From Deltaproteobacteria bacterium (GTDB taxonomy: Bacteria > Desulfobacterota_B > Binatia > Bin18): a DNA stretch of 8,120 nt. The notes below the pieces were generated by a model. The model saw only the letters and a program-made list of their open reading frames with translations. It was not told the DNA's origin and searched no databases. The position numbers were made by a program, and so were the translations under genes. The stretch spans positions 1-8,120 of the forward strand of contig JAAXHF010000263.1 in assembly GCA_012271025.1 (NCBI GenBank), in the 5' to 3' direction. Below, in pieces: positions 1 to 6,781 of this stretch; the first letter of the stretch is position 1; every line of letters starts with the position of its first letter.

Positions 1-452
1 ATACCCCGGCCCTGCTGGCAAAAGGCATAGCGGTGGTGACTCGCGGGAAAAAAGCCACGGCCAAGGATGAGAAGCTGGCGCTCGGCCTGTTTCGTGGGGT
101 GGGCGAGGCCACCGCGGTCAAGGACGAGGCGCTGATGGACGCTGTAACCGGCCTGAGCGGCAGCGGTCCGGCCTATGTGTATCTGTTTGCCGAGGCGCTG
201 ATTGCCGGTGGCAGCCGGGTCGGTCTGACGCCCAAGCTGGCCACCCAGCTCGCCCTGCAAACCCTGACCGGGGCGGCCGCCATGCTTCAGGAATCGGGCT
301 ACAGCCCGCAACAGCTGCGCGAGATGGTGTCCTCTCCGGGCGGTACGACCCTGGCCGGGCTGGCCCGTCTGCACAAGGGCAAATTTACCGACACCGTGGT
401 GGCCGGGATTGAGGCTGCTACCCGTCGCTCGCGGGAGCTGGGCAAAGCCTGA
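1..452 (+). CDS. proC: Pyrroline-5-carboxylate reductase, C-terminal part (5' end outside window)
   Basis: Last step of proline synthesis: NAD(P)H-dependent reduction of 1-pyrroline-5-carboxylate to L-proline in the cytoplasm. The reading frame is open from the first base. The first full codon is at base 3, and bases 1-2 (at) fit the end of an Asn codon, which would give the family's NTPAL stretch. About 149 residues are visible of a family usually near 270, so the N-terminal Rossmann domain lies upstream. Seen: TPALLAKG at the edge, the dimerisation-domain motif LSGSGPAYVYLFAEAL (coded near 153-200), and the ProC signature LREMVSSPGGTTLAGL (near 315-360), which contains the pyrroline-carboxylate-binding SPGGTT. 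The stop is TGA at 450-452. A YggT gene follows after 39 nt, a common bacterial pairing, so co-transcription is likely. Nothing looks broken. An internal GTG at 33 is not the true start, because homology continues upstream of it. Confidence 0.96.
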   Translation, partial: TPALLAKGIAVVTRGKKATAKDEKLALGLFRGVGEATAVKDEALMDAVTGLSGSGPAYVYLFAEALIAGGSRVGLTPKLATQLALQTLTGAAAMLQESGYSPQQLREMVSSPGGTTLAGLARLHKGKFTDTVVAGIEAATRRSRELGKA

Positions 453-491
453 ATCAGCCTGGACACGCGCTGGAGAGGAGAAGGCGGAACC

Positions 492-797
492 ATGTTTGTT
501 ATTGGCAACCTGCTGTCGTCGGTCGCATCCGTGCTCAATATGGTGCTGTCCCTGTATATGTGGATCATCATCATTCGGGCTGTTATATCGTGGGTCAGCC
601 CGGACCCCTATAATCCGATTGTGCGGTTTCTGCACGCCGCCACCGATCCGGTCCTGGACAAGGCCCGACAGCTCATGCCCTTCCCCACCGTATATAGCGG
701 GATCGATCTCACGCCCATTGTGGTGATTCTCATCATTTACTTTCTCCAGGCCTTTCTGGTCCAGACCCTGGTTGACCTGTCCCGCAGTCTGGGCTGA
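492..797 (+). CDS. yggT: YggT family integral membrane protein
   Basis: A 101-residue protein of the YggT family (Ycf19-like), a small inner-membrane protein whose biochemical role is not firmly settled. Homologues are linked to osmotic tolerance, and in cyanobacteria, plastids and Gram-positives to cell or organelle division. Seen: a hydrophobic segment at about residues 7-35, the family's loop motif SWVSPDPYNPIVRFL (33-47) followed by TDPVLDKAR (51-59), and a second hydrophobic segment at about 72-97. This is the expected two-helix, one-domain architecture. The ATG at 492 is preceded by a purine-rich Shine-Dalgarno region (GGAGAGGAGAAGG, 472-484). No promoter or terminator is evident in the 39 nt after proC, so it is probably read from the proC transcript. 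Confidence 0.93.
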   Translation: MFVIGNLLSSVASVLNMVLSLYMWIIIIRAVISWVSPDPYNPIVRFLHAATDPVLDKARQLMPFPTVYSGIDLTPIVVILIIYFLQAFLVQTLVDLSRSLG

Positions 798-921
798 GGC
801 GCGGCGTGTCTCTGCCCTGGCAGCTCAGCCCCACCGGACTCGTTGTCGAGGTGCAGGCCCAGCCTCGCGCGTCGCGGAACCGCCCGCATCGGCCACCGAC
901 TCCAGGCCCGGCTGGCCAGAC

Positions 922-950
922 TTGACAACAAAAAGCGGGATGATTAGCGT
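922..950 (+). promoter_or_regulatory. Sigma-70-like promoter for the FmdB gene
   Basis: A perfect -35 hexamer TTGACA (922-927) is followed after 17 nt by TAGCGT (945-950), which keeps the key T, A and final T of a -10 box. The expected start is near 957, giving a leader of about 35 nt. It lies in the 194-nt gap 798-991 after yggT. I see no other convincing element in that gap and no hairpin with a T tract ending the yggT transcript. Confidence 0.5.
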
Positions 951-991
951 TGCTCACAGCTGCTTGATACTCGAGCGGAGGACCACACGCC

Positions 992-1303
992 ATGCCGATC
1001 TATGAATACGCCTGCAAGAAATGCGGCGAATTTGAAGTCACCCAGCGCATCACTGAAGACCCCCTCAAGAAATGTCCGAGCTGCGGCCACAAGGTCACCA
1101 AGCTCATCTCGCAGTCGGCCTTTCACCTGAAGGGCAGCGGCTGGTACGCGACCGATTATGGCAAGAACGGGAAGACCAAGTCGGATTCGAGCGACACCAA
1201 AGAGACCAAGGATACCAAGACCAATAAAAAAGACAGCTCGGCTTCCTCGTCGAGCAGCTCAGACAAATCGAGCAAACCGGCCGCAGCCTCGGCCTCTTCT
1301 TAA
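992..1303 (+). CDS. FmdB family zinc-ribbon protein
   Basis: A 103-residue protein of the FmdB/CxxC_CxxC_SSSS putative regulatory family. The family was named from a gene next to formamidase, and its general function is not established. Seen: the hallmark start [12 protein letters not shown], two Cys pairs (C8/C11 and C28/C31) that should bind one zinc in a rubredoxin-like knuckle, and the family's downstream patch [13 protein letters not shown] (45-57). From about residue 58 the protein is a low-complexity Lys/Ser/Thr/Asp tail ending in Ser/Ala. Such tails vary in length and are common in this family, and this one is probably disordered. The ATG at 992 has a strong GGAGGA (977-982) nine bases upstream. 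Its own promoter suggests a single-gene unit. The family call is firm, but the biological role is unknown. Confidence 0.94.
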   Translation: MPIYEYACKKCGEFEVTQRITEDPLKKCPSCGHKVTKLISQSAFHLKGSGWYATDYGKNGKTKSDSSDTKETKDTKTNKKDSSASSSSSSDKSSKPAAASASS

Positions 1304-1323
1304 TCCCTCCCCCCCAGCCCCCG

Positions 1324-1353
1324 TTTACAGTCTTTGCCCCAGCGTGATAGGAA
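1324..1353 (+). promoter_or_regulatory. Possible promoter for tRNA-Val
   Basis: TTTACA (1324-1329), a five-of-six match to TTGACA, precedes TAGGAA (1348-1353) with an 18-nt spacer. The predicted start near 1360 is six or so bases before the mature tRNA, a spacing typical of tRNA genes. The -10 match is imperfect, so the assignment rests mainly on position. Confidence 0.33.
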
Positions 1354-1365
1354 GATTTTCGATGC

Positions 1366-1439
1366 GGTCGCATAGCTCAGCCGGTTAGAGCGCTTGCCTC
1401 ACATGCAAGAGGTCCGGTGTTCGAGTCACCGTGCGACCA
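1366..1439 (+). tRNA. tRNA-Val (anticodon CAC)
   Basis: A complete 74-nt cloverleaf can be folded by hand. The acceptor stem is GGTCGCA/TGCGACC (1366-1372 with 1432-1438). The D stem GCTC/GAGC encloses a loop containing GG. The anticodon stem CTTGC/GCAAG (1393-1397 with 1405-1409) holds the loop CT-CAC-AT, so the anticodon at 1400-1402 reads GTG valine codons. A five-base variable loop follows, and the T stem CGGTG/CACCG carries the loop TTCGAGT. All stems are fully paired. The discriminator base is A1439, as expected for tRNA-Val. The 3' CCA is not encoded (TGC follows), so it must be added after transcription. Confidence 0.97.
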
Positions 1440-1474
1440 TGCACCAGCCCGCCGTCAGGCGGGCTTTTTGTGCA
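1440..1474 (+). terminator. Rho-independent terminator after tRNA-Val
   Basis: A perfect 7-bp GC stem GCCCGCC/GGCGGGC (1447-1453 with 1458-1464) with a GTCA loop is followed directly by TTTTT (1465-1469). Flanking TGCAC (1440-1444) and GTGCA (1470-1474) can extend pairing around the core. It lies directly after the tRNA, so the tRNA is likely a monocistronic unit, insulated from the HTH gene downstream. Confidence 0.92.
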
Positions 1475-1622
1475 TCGCGATCCACACATCCAGTGAGGAT
1501 TTGATCGGCCGGTGCGTCCCTCTCACTGTGCGAGTCATACAGCCGCCGTCACGCTTTACGCGACACGCGCAAGTATGCTAGAAGTGGCGACACTGTCTCA
1601 GGCTGGAGGAGGGCCTTCGACT

Positions 1623-2045
1623 ATGGCAGAAAAAAGCTTCGGGCGCGTGATCGAAGACCGACGGCGCGAACTCTCGCTGACCCAGGAAATGGTTGCCAAG
1701 AAAGTCGGCGTCAAGGCAAACTATATCGGCTATCTGGAACGCGGCATGCGCCACCCGAGCCAGAAAGTCGTCGAGAAGCTCTCGACCGCGCTCAATCTCA
1801 ACGCCCAGGAGCTGTATCTGCTGGCCAACCCGAAGGTCCGCAGTCTGCTACGCAGAGCCAAACCGTCCATCCCGACCATGTCCATGTGGCAACGCTTCAT
1901 CCGGGACGCCGCCCAGCAAAAGGAGCAGGGCCTGAGCAGAGCCGAACAGCAGGCCCTGGCCCAGTTGGTCGCTGCCGAAAAAGCCACCTCGCTGACAGGC
2001 ATGATGAAGGCCGTCAGAGCCCTGCGCCGGGGCTTCGCCAAATAA
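1623..2045 (+). CDS. XRE-type helix-turn-helix regulator
   Basis: A 140-residue probable DNA-binding regulator. Residues about 7-66 form an XRE/Cro-C1 type domain: GRVIEDRRRELSLTQEMVAK, then KKVGVKANYIGYLERGMRHP, then a stretch predicted to close the five-helix fold (VVEKLSTALNLNAQELYLLA). TQEMVAKKVGV followed by YIGYLERG is the classic HTH signature. The remaining 70 or so residues are Ala/Gln/Arg-rich and look helical (an FIRDAAQQKEQGLSRAEQQA segment). I recognise no sensor or peptidase domain there. The ATG at 1623 is chosen because AGGAGGG (1607-1613) sits nine bases before it and the HTH begins at once. The frame stays open upstream to 1512, but that part shows no domain and no good ribosome site. 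A TATGCT (1574-1579) could be a -10 box but lacks a clear -35. The gene ends 13 nt from the convergent cysteine-synthase-like gene. Its target is unknown. Confidence 0.88.
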   Translation: MAEKSFGRVIEDRRRELSLTQEMVAKKVGVKANYIGYLERGMRHPSQKVVEKLSTALNLNAQELYLLANPKVRSLLRRAKPSIPTMSMWQRFIRDAAQQKEQGLSRAEQQALAQLVAAEKATSLTGMMKAVRALRRGFAK

Positions 2046-2058
2046 ACCGGCGACCGGG

Positions 2059-2988
2059 TTAGCCCTCCCACAGACTGGTACTGCTGTAGCGCTCACCAAT
2101 ATCCGGGAATAAGGTCACGATACGCCCCCGCCCCAGCTGCTGGGCGGTTTTCCAGGCGCCGTACAAATACGCCCCCGAAGACTGACCGATAAAGAACCCC
2201 AGACCGGCGACCCGGTTACACATTTCATAGGCATGCTCGATCTGGACCGGTATCCAGGCGTCGACCAACTCAGGATCGAAGATCTCCGGCATGATATAGT
2301 CCGGGCCTAAGGGTTTCAGCCCTTCCACCCCGGGAAACTCTTCGGGCGCCACACAGCCAATCTTGATGGCCGGGTTGTGAGCCTTGAGGCGGCGGGCCAC
2401 CCCGGTAATCGTGCCGCCGGTGCCGACGCCGGCCACAAACCAGTCCAGGCGGCCGTCGGTCTGAGACAAAATCTCTTCGGCGGTCGTCTCGTAATGGGCT
2501 CGCCAGTTGCTGTCGTTGCTGTACTGATCGGCAAAGAAGTAGTGCTCGGGCTGCGTTTCATAGCGACGGCGCACCTCTCGCAGGGCCTCGTCATAGCCGG
2601 CAACAGCGTCGGTCAAGACCAGGTTCGCCCTATGGGCGCGGATGCGCTGCTTGCGCTCCTGGCTGGCGTTCTCCGGCACGACGAGTTCGACCTTGCGGCC
2701 CAGGATCGAGCCGATCATGGCGTACGCAATGCCAGCGTTACCGGACGAGGAATCCAGAATCACCCGCTCGGGCGGCAAACGTCCATCCACCATGGCCTGG
2801 GTCAGCATGCGCAGGACGGGCCGATCTTTGACCGAGCCGCCGGGATTCAGGAACTCACACTTGGTCAGGATCTCGACCTCGGGCAGTTCGGACCGAAACA
2901 GACTGACCGGAACGAGCGGGGTGTTACCGACCAGGGTCAGCAGCGGGTAGTCCTGGATAAGGGCTTGCAGGGCTTGGGGATAGGGCAT
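2059..2988 (-). CDS. Cysteine synthase-like PLP-dependent enzyme (CysK/CysM family)
   Basis: Fold-type II PLP enzyme of the cysteine synthase/cystathionine beta-synthase family. It most likely makes L-cysteine by beta-replacement on O-acetylserine (or O-phosphoserine) with sulfide or another sulfur donor. As annotated it has 309 residues, matching CysM (about 303) and CysK (about 320). Seen: VGNTPLVPV (20-28), the Schiff-base lysine K54 in NPGGSVKDRP, the substrate loop SSSGNAGIAYA (80-90), the phosphate-binding GVGTGGTITG (187-196), the pyridine-nitrogen serine in QSSGA (269-273), and FPDIGERYSS near the end. The substrate loop differs from the usual TSGNTG, so the exact substrate is open and I give no symbol. 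The start at 2988 is chosen because GGAGGA (2997-2992) lies just before it. An in-frame GTG at 3012 overlaps the preceding gene's TGA and is a possible coupled start adding eight residues, but has poorer Shine-Dalgarno support. It is probably co-transcribed with the 97-residue gene upstream. Confidence 0.9.
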   Translation of the reverse strand: MPYPQALQALIQDYPLLTLVGNTPLVPVSLFRSELPEVEILTKCEFLNPGGSVKDRPVLRMLTQAMVDGRLPPERVILDSSSGNAGIAYAMIGSILGRKVELVVPENASQERKQRIRAHRANLVLTDAVAGYDEALREVRRRYETQPEHYFFADQYSNDSNWRAHYETTAEEILSQTDGRLDWFVAGVGTGGTITGVARRLKAHNPAIKIGCVAPEEFPGVEGLKPLGPDYIMPEIFDPELVDAWIPVQIEHAYEMCNRVAGLGFFIGQSSGAYLYGAWKTAQQLGRGRIVTLFPDIGERYSSTSLWEG

Positions 2989-3008
2989 GCGTCCTCCACG
3001 AGCAGGCC

Positions 3009-3302
3009 TCACTCACTAGCAGGCGGCCTCTTCGGTCTGGCGACGGCGGCTGTCTCCTCCGCCGCCTCATCAGCATGGATATCGAAGAAAGCGTCCAGGC
3101 TGGCTAACAGCTGGGCGCGGATGTGGGCGCGGCTGCCCTCTATCAGATGGAGTGGGACACGAGCATGCCTATCCGCGCCGAACTCGACCCGACCGGCCTG
3201 GAGCTGGTCGATCTGCTGGGCCGGGAAGAGGCCGATTCCGTACACCAGACAGAATGTCTTGTCCTTCCCCTTTCCACCGGAGATCGCGCGTAGCTCTGCC
3301 AT
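3009..3302 (-). CDS. Unrecognised 97-residue protein upstream of the cysteine-synthase-like gene
   Basis: I do not recognise this family. Seen: a Gly/Lys-rich start (MAELRAISGGKGKDKTF), a hydrophobic core segment (CLVYGIGLFPAQQIDQL, from residue 18) with one Cys, a basic/His-rich middle (GADRHARVPLHLIEG), a probable amphipathic helix (HIRAQLLASLDAFFDIH), and an acidic-then-basic Ala/Pro-rich tail ending PPASE. There is no signal peptide, no CxxC pair and no C-terminal Gly-Gly, so it does not look like a ThiS/CysO-type sulfur carrier. The ATG at 3302 is preferred because AGAGG (3316-3312) lies nine bases upstream; an ATG at 3308 is the alternative, with a tight three-base spacing. The frame extends to 3530 inside thiC, but that part is out-of-frame shadow. 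It has its own promoter, and its stop lies 20 nt from the next ATG (or overlaps the alternative GTG). I infer a real gene from the promoter, ribosome site and operon position. Confidence 0.68.
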   Translation of the reverse strand: MAELRAISGGKGKDKTFCLVYGIGLFPAQQIDQLQAGRVEFGADRHARVPLHLIEGSRAHIRAQLLASLDAFFDIHADEAAEETAAVARPKRPPASE

Positions 3303-3334
3303 GCCCATCGTCCTCTCTTCAACAGCTGTAACGG

Positions 3335-3364
3335 AGCATAGCGAGCGAGCCTGGGCAGTGTCAA
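3335..3364 (-). promoter_or_regulatory. Sigma-70-like promoter for orf97 and the cysteine-synthase-like gene
   Basis: On the - strand TTGACA (3364-3359, perfect) is followed after 18 nt by TATGCT (3340-3335), a four-of-six -10 match. The predicted start near 3328 leaves a leader of about 25 nt before ATG 3302, room for the AGAGG ribosome site. It lies entirely in the 77-nt gap after the thiC stop, so this pair of genes need not depend on the TPP-regulated thiC transcript. Confidence 0.62.
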
Positions 3365-3379
3365 TTCCGGGACCGCCCC

Positions 3380-5434
<2,055 letters not shown>

Positions 5435-5456
5435 CCGTGTGGCCGGTATGTGAGTT

Positions 5457-5485
5457 ATCCTAGGCCGTGCAGTGACGGCTGTCAA
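5457..5485 (-). promoter_or_regulatory. Sigma-70-like promoter for the thiC riboswitch transcript
   Basis: On the - strand a perfect TTGACA (5485-5480) is followed after exactly 17 nt by TAGGAT (5462-5457), a four-of-six -10 match. The predicted start near 5450 lies about 16 nt before the first aptamer helix, the arrangement expected for a riboswitch leader. It sits in the gap between the acyltransferase stop (5510) and thiC. Confidence 0.75.
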
Positions 5486-5509
5486 CGCGCGAGCGGGACC
5501 AGACCGCCC

Positions 5510-6715
5510 TCACGCCTCCCCCCTCCACTTTTTCTGTTGCAGAGGCCGCAGCCTGTCCTCTCCTGTCCCCAGCTTGAGTTCACTGTCCTGCTGCAGCCAG
5601 TCAATCGTCTGATCGACCTGATCGCGCTCCCGCTCAAGAAAGCGGTTCACCGCTGCGGCAAAGCGCGGTTCGGCCATGAAGTGCATGCTGATCGTCGGTT
5701 GGGGATCAAAGCCGCGCAGGCGCTTGAAGTCACCGCCCGCGCCGGGCTCGAAGCGCACGATGCCGCTGCGGATACAGTGGGTAATCGCCGCGTAGTAACA
5801 GACGTTGAAGTGCAGATGGCGCAACTCGCGAAAACAGCCCCAATAGCGGCCGTACAACACACCGCTCTTCTGGACGTTGATTGTGCCGGCGATGACCTCG
5901 CCCTGGTAGCGGGCCACCACGAAGCACAGATTCTGGCGAAACCGCTCGGCCAGCAAATCGAAAAACTCCGAGCGCAGGTATTGGCGGCCCCAGTACAGCT
6001 TATCGATATGCGCTTTATACAGCCGGTACATATAGGGGAACAGCTCGTCCGTGATCTCCTCACCGGTGTGAGCCTCAATCGTCACCCCAAGTTGGTCCAT
6101 TTCACGCATTTCGCGCTTGATCTGATTCCGGCGCTTATTGCGGAAATGGGCCAGATAGTCGTCGAAAGTTTCATACGCATAGTTCAGCCACTGGTACTGC
6201 AAGCCCATCCGCTTGAGGTAGCCGATCTCGGCCAGGGCCTCGGCCTCATCCGGCAGACAAAAATTGACGTGGACCGAAGAGAATTCGTTTTGCTGACAGA
6301 TCTCCTGCAGGGTCTTGCCCAGCAGCTGGATGAGGGCCCGCCGGTCGCTGTGCGCAGCGGTCAGAAAACGGATGCCCGTGGCCGGAGTAAACGGCGCCGC
6401 GACCAGCATCTTGGGATAGTACTCAATGCCCGCCCGGTGGGCGGCGTCAGCCCAGCCGTGGTCAAAGACAAACTCGCCCATGCTGTGCCCCTTGAGATAC
6501 AGGGGGCAGGCGGCAACCAGCCGCCCGTCCTCGTAGACGGCCAGATGCTGGGGCTGCCAGCCGGTCTTGGGCACCACACAGCGCGACTCTTCCATGCTCG
6601 ACAACCAGCCCCATTCGAGAAAGGGCGACTCATCGCCGACGAGATCGTCCCACTCGGCCGGGTCGACCTCCTGGAGACTGTCCATCACTTTGACTTGCAG
6701 CATAGCGGCGGGCAT
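5510..6715 (-). CDS. COG3146/FemAB-like GNAT acyltransferase
   Basis: A 401-residue protein of the FemAB-like family formerly called DUF482 (COG3146), with tandem GNAT-type folds. Members are usually annotated as GNAT N-acetyltransferases or peptidoglycan-related, but substrate and reaction are not established. Seen: the family's N-terminal run SPFLEWGWLSSMEES (30-44), PLYLKGHSMGEFVFDHGWAD (71-90) and YYPKMLVAAPFTPATG (99-114), a basic segment FRNKRRNQIKREM in the middle, the strand pair EVIAGTINVQKSGVLYGRYW, and FEPGAGGDFKRLRGFDPQP near the C-terminus. No signal peptide or membrane segment is seen, so it is probably cytoplasmic. The start is uncertain: ATG 6715 has AAGGG (6731-6727) eleven bases upstream; GTG 6724 would leave only two bases; ATG 6703 is also possible. 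The gene is divergent from the RNase gene. A 445-codon open frame on the opposite strand is a GC-rich shadow. Confidence 0.9.
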   Translation of the reverse strand: MPAAMLQVKVMDSLQEVDPAEWDDLVGDESPFLEWGWLSSMEESRCVVPKTGWQPQHLAVYEDGRLVAACPLYLKGHSMGEFVFDHGWADAAHRAGIEYYPKMLVAAPFTPATGIRFLTAAHSDRRALIQLLGKTLQEICQQNEFSSVHVNFCLPDEAEALAEIGYLKRMGLQYQWLNYAYETFDDYLAHFRNKRRNQIKREMREMDQLGVTIEAHTGEEITDELFPYMYRLYKAHIDKLYWGRQYLRSEFFDLLAERFRQNLCFVVARYQGEVIAGTINVQKSGVLYGRYWGCFRELRHLHFNVCYYAAITHCIRSGIVRFEPGAGGDFKRLRGFDPQPTISMHFMAEPRFAAAVNRFLERERDQVDQTIDWLQQDSELKLGTGEDRLRPLQQKKWRGEA

Positions 6716-6718
6716 AGT
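6690..6718 (+). promoter_or_regulatory. Candidate promoter for the RNase II-like gene
   Basis: TTGACT (6690-6695, five of six) is followed after 17 nt by CATAGT (6713-6718, four of six). The predicted start near 6725 gives a leader of about 31 nt before ATG 6756. It lies inside the 5' coding end of the divergent acyltransferase gene. It is moderately supported by hexamer match and spacing only. Confidence 0.42.
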
Positions 6719-6752
6719 GTACACAACCCTTCAGCGCGGTCATTCGTTACGT

Positions 6753-6781
6753 ACTATGCAGATTGGAACCGTCATTGTCTA
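6753..6781 (-). promoter_or_regulatory. Candidate promoter for the COG3146-like gene
   Basis: On the - strand TAGACA (6781-6776, five of six) is followed after 17 nt by CATAGT (6758-6753, four of six). The predicted start near 6746 gives a leader of about 31 nt before ATG 6715. The element covers the start codon of the RNase gene on the other strand. Confidence 0.42.

Noticed and set aside
798..921. A small RNA or terminator in the yggT-FmdB gap
   Set aside because: No hairpin with a T tract and no recognisable SRP, 6S or other RNA motif. Only the promoter at 922-950 is supported.
1366..1474. The tRNA-Val gene as an integration site for a mobile element
   Set aside because: No integrase, no repeat of the tRNA 3' end and no change in gene character downstream within the window.
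1574..1579. TATGCT as a -10 box for the HTH gene
   Set aside because: No acceptable -35 hexamer at 16-18 nt; the nearest (TTTACG, 1555-1560) leaves only 13 nt. Mentioned in the gene entry but not listed as a promoter.
2047..2057. Possible bidirectional terminator (CCGG-CGA-CCGG) between the convergent HTH and cysteine-synthase-like genes
   Set aside because: Only a 4-bp stem with no T tract on either strand.
3009..3302. The 97-residue protein as a ThiS/CysO-type sulfur carrier, given thiC and the cysteine-synthase-like gene next door
   Set aside because: The C-terminus ends in PPASE, not Gly-Gly, and no ubiquitin-like pattern is visible.
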